64,000 nucleotides of DNA from Planctomycetota bacterium (GTDB lineage: Bacteria > Planctomycetota > UBA1135 > GCA-002686595). The translations under genes were made by a program, and so were the position numbers. Below the pieces are notes generated by a model. The model made no database searches. It worked only from the letters and a program-made list of their open reading frames with translations, and was not told the origin of the DNA. The DNA is taken from positions 91,233-155,232 of the forward strand of contig JAQXEK010000021.1 of NCBI GenBank assembly GCA_029250885.1. The letters are read 5' to 3'. Below are positions 17,514-24,797 of this stretch, piece by piece. Within the stretch, counting starts at the first letter, position 1. The number at the start of each line of letters is the position of its first letter.

Positions 17514-18482
17514 ATGCCCCCGACCCTCAAACCAAACCCCAGCACTAAGCCCCCAGGGATTACCGCACGCGGCCTTCGCCGCACGTTCGGGTCGATTTGC
17601 GCGGTCGCCGGCGTTGACCTGGATATCGAGCCAGGCACCGTGACGGGAATCCTAGGGCCCAACGGCAGCGGCAAAAGTACAACTTTGCGCATGCTTAACG
17701 GTCTGGTGCGCCCCGATAGCGGTACGGCGTCTGTCGCGGGCGTCCAGCTTGTGGGGGATGGCACGGCTGTGAGACGCGTGGCGACCTTCGCGCCCGGGGA
17801 GATCGCCCTCTACGGCGAGATGTTTGGCGACGAGCACCTGGCGTGGCTGCTCCGGGGGCGCCCCAAGGCTGCGTTCACCAAGGCCCAGGCGATCGCGGAG
17901 CAGCTAGGCCTGCCGCCAAAGAAGAAGGTGCACGCCTACAGCCACGGAATGAAGCGCCAGCTGCTCTTCGCAGCGGCCATGGGGCCCGACGTGCCAGTGC
18001 GCATTCTCGACGAGCCGACCGAGGGACTTGATCCGGCCAAGCGCCAAGAGGTACTCGAAATGATCGGTGGGGAGGCTCGGGCGGGGGGGCTAGTCCTGCT
18101 CTCCTCGCATCACCTTTCGGAAGTGCAGGCGGTCTGCCAGCGCATGGTCTTTTTCCATGGGGGCAGCGTCATCGCGGACGAGTCCCCGAACGATCTCAAT
18201 CGAAGGGCGCGCCGCTCGGCGACCATGGTGTACGAGTCCCCAGGCCAAGCGTCTGGGGTCGCAGCAGCTCTCCAGCAGCAGCTAGGCCCTGACTCCAAAG
18301 CAGTAATCGCCAGCGTGACTCAGGACAAGAACAACGTGCTGGTCCAGATTGCCACCGATGATCCGCGCCCGTTTCTAGCCGAGCTCGCAGCCCAATCCGG
18401 ACCCGCTCCCCTCTCACTAGAGCTGGGAAAGCTCTCCCTGGTGGACCTTTATCGAACGGTCTACGGAGTGACCGGCCTATGA
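17514..18482 (+). CDS. ABC transporter ATP-binding protein (ABC-2/NatA-like)
   Basis: A 322-residue ATPase from the ATG at 17514. The frame stays open far upstream, but only as the antisense of fdsB. Motifs are Walker A GPNGSGKST, signature YSHGMKRQ, Walker B RILDEPTEGLDP and the switch in SSHHLSE. About 100 residues after the core form the accessory C-terminal domain typical of drug/polysaccharide/Na+ exporters and gliding-type transporters. Its stop overlaps the permease start by 4 bases. The cargo is unknown. One nucleotide-binding subunit plus one 6-helix permease suggests a heterotetramer of two copies of each. Confidence 0.85.
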   Translation: MPPTLKPNPSTKPPGITARGLRRTFGSICAVAGVDLDIEPGTVTGILGPNGSGKSTTLRMLNGLVRPDSGTASVAGVQLVGDGTAVRRVATFAPGEIALYGEMFGDEHLAWLLRGRPKAAFTKAQAIAEQLGLPPKKKVHAYSHGMKRQLLFAAAMGPDVPVRILDEPTEGLDPAKRQEVLEMIGGEARAGGLVLLSSHHLSEVQAVCQRMVFFHGGSVIADESPNDLNRRARRSATMVYESPGQASGVAAALQQQLGPDSKAVIASVTQDKNNVLVQIATDDPRPFLAELAAQSGPAPLSLELGKLSLVDLYRTVYGVTGL

Positions 18483-19249
18483 CCCTTTCCCGCAATGTGC
18501 GCAACGCACTCTTCACAGGTCTTGGTTACTTCATCGCTCTCGAGCTGATGTTGATCGCGGCGATCCTGTTTTGGCCAAGTTTCGAGGAGAACACAGCCGC
18601 CCTCAAAGTGCTTGCGAGCCCCCTGCCTGTGCTACGGGAGATGTTCACCGAGCTCGAGCAGAAGGGTGTCTCCGCCTATGTGCTGAGCCAGCACTTCTTC
18701 AAGGGGTGCAACGTGCTTGGGTGCGCGGCGGCTGCTCTGATTGCGGCGAATGCAATCGCTGCCGAGGCCCAACGCGGAACCCTAGAGATCTTCCTCCTGC
18801 GGCCCTTATCACGACGGCGCTTACTCCTAGAGCGCTGGCTCACGGGGGCGATCCAGGTGTCGGTTCCCGTACTCCTGACGACCCTAACGATTCCACTGTT
18901 TTTAAGCCAAGTGGACGAGTCCCTTGCCTTGGGTCCGTTGATGCTCTGTGCGGTGCACCAGTGCCTCTTCTTATTGAGTTTGTTCTCCGTGACGTTCCTC
19001 TTCTCGACGATGGGCCGGGCGCCCTTGCACCTTGCTTTTGCTGTGCTGGTGTTCATCATCTTCAACTTCTCCATTTACATGGTAAAGACGGTCACCCACA
19101 TGAGCGTTTTTCGCCTTGCCGACATGGAGACTTTTCTAGAGATCTACGAGAAAGGGGCCCTCCCTTTGGGTGTGACCGCTGGCATCCTTGTGCTGATTGG
19201 GGGCTGCCTGTGGGGTTCTTTATCTGTTTTTGAGCGCCGAGTCCCTTGA
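18479..19249 (+). CDS. ABC-2 type permease
   Basis: A 256-residue protein with about six transmembrane helices. The first is near residues 12-33, and a conserved-looking cytoplasmic segment AQRGTLEIFLLRPLSRRRLLLERW (about 98-121) matches the 'E...GT...LL..P.SR...' signature of ABC-2 permeases. The start overlaps the ATPase stop (ATGA). It should form the membrane channel of the exporter. No third subunit is present. Confidence 0.82.
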   Translation: MTLSRNVRNALFTGLGYFIALELMLIAAILFWPSFEENTAALKVLASPLPVLREMFTELEQKGVSAYVLSQHFFKGCNVLGCAAAALIAANAIAAEAQRGTLEIFLLRPLSRRRLLLERWLTGAIQVSVPVLLTTLTIPLFLSQVDESLALGPLMLCAVHQCLFLLSLFSVTFLFSTMGRAPLHLAFAVLVFIIFNFSIYMVKTVTHMSVFRLADMETFLEIYEKGALPLGVTAGILVLIGGCLWGSLSVFERRVP

Positions 19250-19367
19250 CCGTGTTCTCTCGAAATTTGATCGGGCCACGCACGGATCGGCCCCGCCGCA
19301 CAACGAGTGGGCGGTGCTCGATAAACTGACACCCGGGCGCTCTGCACCCGCCTAGACAAACTCTCCT

Positions 19368-22300
19368 ATGCTGACCCTACTTGCCTTCGCCACCTTGGCG
19401 ACCCTAGGCCCCCAATCGGCTCAAGTGCCCGCCGACCCAGTGCCCGTGGAGTCCGCCGTTGACCGGGATCCATGGTTTGCAGGTGGCGTGTTCGAGGCGC
19501 AGATCGCCCCGGGCTTTGAGGTGACCGAGACCGGCAGTGGCCAAGTCCACTTTTTCGAGGTGCGCCGCACGGGCGACCCTCGGGACCAGGCGTTCCCAGC
19601 CCTCAAGCTACTGTGTGCTCCGGGCGCCGCAGCAAGTGTGACCGTCCCCGAGTTCGCCGACCTCTTGGCCGGAAATGTGGGGGAGTACGCCGCGAGCCTT
19701 TCCATGGAGTTGGGACCGACGGAGAACCTCGAGCTGGTGATCGGAGGCGTTGCCCGTCGTGGGCAGCGATTCCAATTGAACTCCCCAGGCGCCGGGTCGG
19801 CTCAAGGCCTCAAGATCGATGTGCTTGTCTATCAGAGCGGGGAAAATCTGATCGGCGTGATCGAGAAGGCGGACTTGCTTGGGGATGAAGGTACGCGTTC
19901 TATGGCGCAGCAGGTTTACTCGACCCTTAAGGTGAAGCCAGTGACGATCGCGAGTGCGCGCTTGGTGCAGGTCGGCAACTTCACGGTCGAGGTTCCCGTC
20001 ATCTCCCGGACCGCGTGGAATCGTCCCGACGGGGCAGCCTTCCTGCGCATCGGCGTTGGCGGCGGAAACTTCGAACTAGGCGCTCAGGAAGGCTTGACGG
20101 AGCAGCAAGCCCAGGTGATCGGGTCGAGCTACCTCATGGCTCGACAGCAGGCCCTGCAGGAGTCGGTCAAGGAACTCGGCGGTACAACTCTGGACACCCG
20201 CTGGGCTGGCGAGTGGATCCAGAACGGCCAGGTCCGCGGTTTCCACATGGACTTCGTCCAGAGCGACGGAGCCGCCTTTACGATCTCAAACTTCTACCTG
20301 CTGGCGGGGACGGACTTCTTTACCGCAACCGTAACCGTGCCCACGGTAGAGCTTCCCATCGCCTTGCCGCGATTCCGGGACATGTTGGAGTCGCTCCAGT
20401 GTCCGGGCAACGAGGACGCACTGAGGGCCTCCTTCGGCAGGACATCCCTGAACCAAGCGCACGGGTTGACGCTCTACTACCCGGACACCCTGCGCCTGGA
20501 GGAAGAGCTGGCGGACGTGACTCGATTAACCCTGCGAGGCCTGGACAACCTGTTTCCCAGCGACCTGGCGATGCACTTGTTTGTGGACCCATCTCCACTG
20601 CCAAGTGGGGGCCTTGAAGCCTTCGTCCTTGAGACCATCGAGGCGCAGTTTCCAGGCGCAGAAATTGGCCAAGCCTCTGCCATCGAGGGCAACCTGCTGG
20701 GCAAGCGCGAACCGGGCTTTCAGTGGACGTGGACCTTTGATGGAAAGTCCTCACTAGCCACGGCCCTCTCGGCCCCCTTGCACGGCGGAACCCTGATCGC
20801 ACTTGCGACGAGCCGCCTTGAGAATGGCGGTTCGTCTTCCTGGTCCTTTGCCAACATCTTGGCGGGTATGCAGCGGCTCGATCCTGGCGATCGGTGGATC
20901 CAGTCTGAGACCTATGATGTCATCTTCGACCCAGCCACGTGGACGGTGAACTCGAGCCATGTGGGGACGGGAAGCCAACTCCGGTTTAAGAACGAAAGAG
21001 GGTCCCTGCAGGTGACCTTCCAGGACGCCACTTCACCCCTTGGGATTAACACGGAATCCCCATTTGAGGACCTTGTAGACGCTTCAAACCCTTATTTTGA
21101 GATCCAAGAGACCTATGCTGGTACCGCGGTGACTGGTGAGCGAAGCCAGGTGTTTGAGGTCCTCGCCCAGCACCGGGATGCAATCGACATTAACGGCGTG
21201 ACCTGCATTCGCAAGAGGCTTCATTTCGCCCTGCCCAGCGGCGAAGCTTACGTGCTCTTCCTCTACTACATGCTGACTGAGCAGCGCGCCGTAGTCGCAC
21301 ACTTCTGGGCGAAGGCAGATGACAAGGAATCCCTTGAGGCAGGGCAAAAGCTCGTAGAGACCCTCCGCATCCGGGCAGGTCTTGGGGTTATAGAACAGGT
21401 GCAGGTTCTCGGGGACTTGCGTATCGACCTGCCCCTTGGTTTTGTGCGCGACACGCCGGACAGTGCCGGACCCGAGTCGCTCTACTTTTGGAACTCCCTG
21501 GTGGAGGGTACTTTCGCCGCTGTGGCCCGCATTCCTTCGAAGGGGCTACCCGAATACCAAGAGCTCTGGAAGGGAGCAGAGAGCTCCATTCGGGCGGGCG
21601 TCGCCCCGGGTCTTCTCGAAGGTTTGACCACCGAGGTTGGGGAGCTCTCCTTCCTTGGGCATCGCCGCGAAGCGCGTATCTATCAGTACACACCACTCGA
21701 TAGCGATCAGCAGCAGGTGCAGCTTAAGTCGATCGCCCAGGCAGGGCCTTGGACCTACGAGCTGACGTTGGTGGGGCCCCTGGAATCTCAGTACGAATTT
21801 GACAAGCTCCGGGCCGTGCTGGAGGGAGCAACCCAAGTGCCAACGTGGCAGCAGGTCTCCGAGCAGGGCTACAACATTGCCTTTGACCCCGCGCGTGCCT
21901 CGCTCTCGCGACAAGGACTTCCCAACAGTCCGATGGCTGGCTTCTTGATCAAGGAGGCAGGCATTGAGAAGCTCTACTCCGTCACAGACGGCCAGTGGAC
22001 TTTTAGTGGCCCGGATGATGCCGCATTCTCTCGCGGGATCACCAGCACTCTCACAAGCCAGTTCGACCTCGGTGCCACCAAGTCTTTCGATCTTGAGCTT
22101 GAGACCACCAAGCTAAGGTTCCAGTCGAGCACCAACACCCTCAAGAAGGTAGGCCAAGATGGCGTGAGCTTCTCGAATCAGACTCCTGGTGAGGGCCTCT
22201 ATATCGCTGTCAAGCTCCTTGGATCGGCTAGCGCGCCGGAGGTATTAATGGACCAAAGCGTTCTGAACGACGGCGCGTATTCCATCGAGGATTTCCGCCT

Positions 22301-22508
22301 CGTCGAGCGCGATGTACTTGGGGCGCGGGTCACCGGGCATATGGCGACCTTCGTGGACAAGGGGGGGGTGAGGTACGCGAATCAGAAGTACGTCGTTCCG
22401 GTTCCAGGCGGAGCACTCGAGCTGTTCGCGACTTGGGCCCCTAGCGCACAGGACCTAGGGCTGACCCAGGTAAACTTGTTCTTCGATAGTTTGGAACTTG
22501 TGCAGTAA
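19368..22508 (+). CDS. Giant secreted protein of tandem PsbP/DcrB-like modules
   Basis: A 1046-residue protein with an N-terminal signal peptide (MLTLLAFATLATLGPQSAQ). After it I see about six successive units of 140-170 residues (roughly 48-190, 200-345, 365-502, 515-668, 680-820, 834-1046). Each unit runs: a strand with 'f.v..P..w', a helix-rich middle, and a closing pair of strands followed by a helix with 'f..ml.sl'. The pattern resembles the Mog1/PsbP/DcrB (DUF1795) fold in repeat. Sequence identity between units is low. Function unknown; binding or display at the outer surface is a guess. It lies alone between the ABC exporter and the polysaccharide locus. Confidence 0.6.
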   Translation: MLTLLAFATLATLGPQSAQVPADPVPVESAVDRDPWFAGGVFEAQIAPGFEVTETGSGQVHFFEVRRTGDPRDQAFPALKLLCAPGAAASVTVPEFADLLAGNVGEYAASLSMELGPTENLELVIGGVARRGQRFQLNSPGAGSAQGLKIDVLVYQSGENLIGVIEKADLLGDEGTRSMAQQVYSTLKVKPVTIASARLVQVGNFTVEVPVISRTAWNRPDGAAFLRIGVGGGNFELGAQEGLTEQQAQVIGSSYLMARQQALQESVKELGGTTLDTRWAGEWIQNGQVRGFHMDFVQSDGAAFTISNFYLLAGTDFFTATVTVPTVELPIALPRFRDMLESLQCPGNEDALRASFGRTSLNQAHGLTLYYPDTLRLEEELADVTRLTLRGLDNLFPSDLAMHLFVDPSPLPSGGLEAFVLETIEAQFPGAEIGQASAIEGNLLGKREPGFQWTWTFDGKSSLATALSAPLHGGTLIALATSRLENGGSSSWSFANILAGMQRLDPGDRWIQSETYDVIFDPATWTVNSSHVGTGSQLRFKNERGSLQVTFQDATSPLGINTESPFEDLVDASNPYFEIQETYAGTAVTGERSQVFEVLAQHRDAIDINGVTCIRKRLHFALPSGEAYVLFLYYMLTEQRAVVAHFWAKADDKESLEAGQKLVETLRIRAGLGVIEQVQVLGDLRIDLPLGFVRDTPDSAGPESLYFWNSLVEGTFAAVARIPSKGLPEYQELWKGAESSIRAGVAPGLLEGLTTEVGELSFLGHRREARIYQYTPLDSDQQQVQLKSIAQAGPWTYELTLVGPLESQYEFDKLRAVLEGATQVPTWQQVSEQGYNIAFDPARASLSRQGLPNSPMAGFLIKEAGIEKLYSVTDGQWTFSGPDDAAFSRGITSTLTSQFDLGATKSFDLELETTKLRFQSSTNTLKKVGQDGVSFSNQTPGEGLYIAVKLLGSASAPEVLMDQSVLNDGAYSIEDFRLVERDVLGARVTGHMATFVDKGGVRYANQKYVVPVPGGALELFATWAPSAQDLGLTQVNLFFDSLELVQ

Positions 22509-22512
22509 GTCC

Positions 22513-22538
22513 GGCGCTCGGTCGTCAAGATGAGCGCC
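22513..22538 (+). promoter_or_regulatory. Hairpin covering the ribosome-binding region of the dehydrogenase gene
   Basis: A perfect 7-base-pair stem GGCGCTC/GAGCGCC (22513-22519 with 22532-22538) ends 2 bases before the ATG at 22541. It could be a weak terminator for the upstream gene or could mask translation initiation of the first polysaccharide gene. Confidence 0.35.
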
Positions 22539-22540
22539 AC

Positions 22541-23809
22541 ATGAGAAAGATTGCAGTCCTTGGCCTCGGCTACGTCGGCCTACCCGTTGCGGCCGCCCTA
22601 TCGGCCCGGTACGTAGGTGTGATCGGTTTCGATCGCGACGGCGAGCGCGTGGCCGCACTGGGCCGCGGTGAGGACTCTACTGGGCAATTCACAGCCGAGC
22701 AGCTGGGCGCATTGCCTTTGACCTTGACCGCGGAAGCGGCTGACCTCACGGACGCGGACTTCTACATCGTGGCTGTGCCCACGCCTATCGACAGCGACCG
22801 GAAGCCGGACCTCAGGGCCCTGCTTGCGGCAACCGAACTGGTCGGCGCACTGCTCAAGATCGGCGACGTCGTCGTCTTCGAGTCCACGGTCTATCCCGGT
22901 GTGACCCGGGATATCTGCGGGCCCGTGCTGGCCGCCAATTCGGACCTAAAGCCCGGCGTTGACTTCCACTTAGGCTACTCCCCCGAGCGCATCAATCCGG
23001 GGGATGCCGAGCACACCCTGGCCAAGGTTGTGAAGGTCGTGTCCGGGGACACACCCGCTAGCTTGGAGCTCATCGCAGGCGTCTACGAGCAGATTGTCGA
23101 GGCGGGCATCCACCGCGCGCCTTCGATCGAAGTTGCCGAAGCGGCAAAGGTCATCGAGAATGTACAGCGCGACCTTAACATTGCCCTGATGAACGAGCTC
23201 GCGATCATCTTTGACGCGCTCGACATCGACACCCGCGCCGTGCTGGAGGCGGCCGGCACGAAGTGGAACTTCCATGCCTACACTCCGGGGCTTGTGGGCG
23301 GCCATTGCATCGGCGTGGATCCCTACTATCTGACCGACCGCGCCGAGCAGGTTGGATTCTCGCCGAAGGTGATCTTGGCGGGCCGCGAGACCAACGACGC
23401 CATGGGCGCATTCGTGGCAGCCAAGCTGGTCAAGCTGCTGCTGCGGGCGGGCGTCTCGGTTCGAGGCGCCAAGGTCGCGATCCTTGGGCTTGCCTTCAAG
23501 CCGAACGTGGCGGACCTACGCAACTCCCGGGTGCCCGCGATGGTGGAGGAGCTGCATGACTTCGGGCTCGAGGTTTGCGTTCACGACGCGCTGGTGTCGA
23601 GCGAAGCGGCCCAAAGGGAGTACGACATCGAGCTCGTCCAAGCTGGCGAGCTGATCGGCATCGACGCGGTACTTGTGGCTATCCCCCACGAGGGCGTGGA
23701 GGTCCTCGCGGCGAACCTATGTTCCCGAGGCGCCAAGGTGCTCGTGGACGTGATGGGAGCTTGCTGCCCCGAAGACCTGCCTGGGAAAACGACCTACTGG
23801 AGGCTCTAG
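22541..23809 (+). CDS. tviB: UDP-N-acetylhexosamine 6-dehydrogenase (nucleotide-sugar dehydrogenase)
   Basis: A 422-residue UDP-sugar dehydrogenase. The N-terminal NAD site is VLGLGYVGLPVA (about 5-16). Catalytic features are FESTVYPG, YSPERINPGD, the Lys/Asn pair in KVIENVQRDLN and the active-site Cys in GLVGGHCIGVDPYYL. The C-terminal UDP-binding domain begins at AFKPNVADLRNSR. The YSPERINPGD form points to the TviB/WbpO/WbpA branch (UDP-GlcNAc or UDP-GalNAc to the uronic acid) rather than UDP-glucose dehydrogenase. It opens the polysaccharide locus, supplying an acidic amino-sugar precursor. Confidence 0.87.
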   Translation: MRKIAVLGLGYVGLPVAAALSARYVGVIGFDRDGERVAALGRGEDSTGQFTAEQLGALPLTLTAEAADLTDADFYIVAVPTPIDSDRKPDLRALLAATELVGALLKIGDVVVFESTVYPGVTRDICGPVLAANSDLKPGVDFHLGYSPERINPGDAEHTLAKVVKVVSGDTPASLELIAGVYEQIVEAGIHRAPSIEVAEAAKVIENVQRDLNIALMNELAIIFDALDIDTRAVLEAAGTKWNFHAYTPGLVGGHCIGVDPYYLTDRAEQVGFSPKVILAGRETNDAMGAFVAAKLVKLLLRAGVSVRGAKVAILGLAFKPNVADLRNSRVPAMVEELHDFGLEVCVHDALVSSEAAQREYDIELVQAGELIGIDAVLVAIPHEGVEVLAANLCSRGAKVLVDVMGACCPEDLPGKTTYWRL

Positions 23810-23846
23810 AGCCCCCTTCTGACCCCGATCTGGGAAAGGATTTCCA

Positions 23847-23868
23847 GGTTTCCCTGCACCCGGAAACC
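23847..23868. other. Small hairpin downstream of the dehydrogenase gene
   Basis: A perfect 7-base-pair stem GGTTTCC/GGAAACC with an 8-base loop, 37 bases past the stop. It lacks a clear T tract, so a termination role is doubtful. Confidence 0.25.
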
Positions 23869-24034
23869 CCTTCCTAGACACCTAGGGGCCGATTTTCCGC
23901 CCTAGGCCTTGGACCTCGCAAAAAGCGCCCCCAATGCCCCTTGGGTCGCGATGAAGAACGGTCGATGGGGAGGATCTGGGCCCGGTATTTTTTTCCGGGC
24001 TACCACCACCTCCAACCCCCGAGCCTCCCTTCAC

Positions 24035-24766
24035 GTGGCGAACTCCCCTTTCACCCAAAAAGCTCTCCAGAGCACTCTCTGTGGCGCGCTGCTGTTCCTG
24101 GCAGCCTGCGCTGCGACGGAGCTTCCCTCCCCGACGACGGACATCAACTCGGCGACTACGGTTGCAGATTGGAGCGCGTTCACCATTGGGCCCAACGATC
24201 TGGTCCACATCTCGGTGTTAGGCCAGCCCGACTATTCGCCCCCGGCGGTAGGCGTTCGGGTCGCCCCGGACGGGACCCTGAGTTTGCCGGCCTTGGGCAG
24301 TGTGGCTGTCGCCGGAAAGTCTGCGGCGGAAGTGGCTAGCTTTGTGGAGGCTGGACTGAAGAAGTACCTGCTCGAACCGTCGGTCTCTGTGGCCGTACTC
24401 GAGCAGAGCTCGCGCAGGTTCTACGTCTTCGGCGACGTGAATACCCCGGGCCCGTTCGTGATGGATCGCCCGATCACGGCACTGGAAGCGTTGGCCCACG
24501 GGGGTGGGCTCGTATCTGGCGCTAACGGTGAGTCGGTCGTGATCATCCGTGCCCACGGCGAGGACATCGAGGTGATTCCATTCAATGCGGAGACGCCCGG
24601 TCCGGACGGACTGGTCCAAGTCCTGCCTGACGACTTCGTGTTCGTCTCCAAGGCAGGCGTCGGTGTCTTCAGTGAGAGCGTGCTGCCCTATCTCCAGGGC
24701 ATCGGCTTCACGGTCACCCAGGTCTCCTCGGTGGCACTTGCTTACGACCGCATCTACAACGACTAG
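24035..24766 (+). CDS. Polysaccharide export lipoprotein (Wza-like)
   Basis: About 243 residues from the GTG at 24035, which gives a normal lipoprotein signal with the lipobox LAAC (Cys25). ATG codons at 23909 and 23951 in the same frame would add an unusual 28-42 residue leader, so the start is uncertain. The Poly_export domain begins at FTIGPNDLVHISVLGQPDYS and continues through RVAPDGTLSLPALGSVAVAG. An SLBB domain follows (FYVFGDVNTPGPFVMDRPIT). The protein should form an outer-membrane export ring. It is shorter than Wza of E. coli and lacks an obvious second SLBB repeat. It pairs with the Wzc-like gene 31 bases downstream. Confidence 0.85.
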   Translation: MANSPFTQKALQSTLCGALLFLAACAATELPSPTTDINSATTVADWSAFTIGPNDLVHISVLGQPDYSPPAVGVRVAPDGTLSLPALGSVAVAGKSAAEVASFVEAGLKKYLLEPSVSVAVLEQSSRRFYVFGDVNTPGPFVMDRPITALEALAHGGGLVSGANGESVVIIRAHGEDIEVIPFNAETPGPDGLVQVLPDDFVFVSKAGVGVFSESVLPYLQGIGFTVTQVSSVALAYDRIYND

Positions 24767-24797
24767 CTCGACTCCGACCTCCCAAATTTCTAACGAT

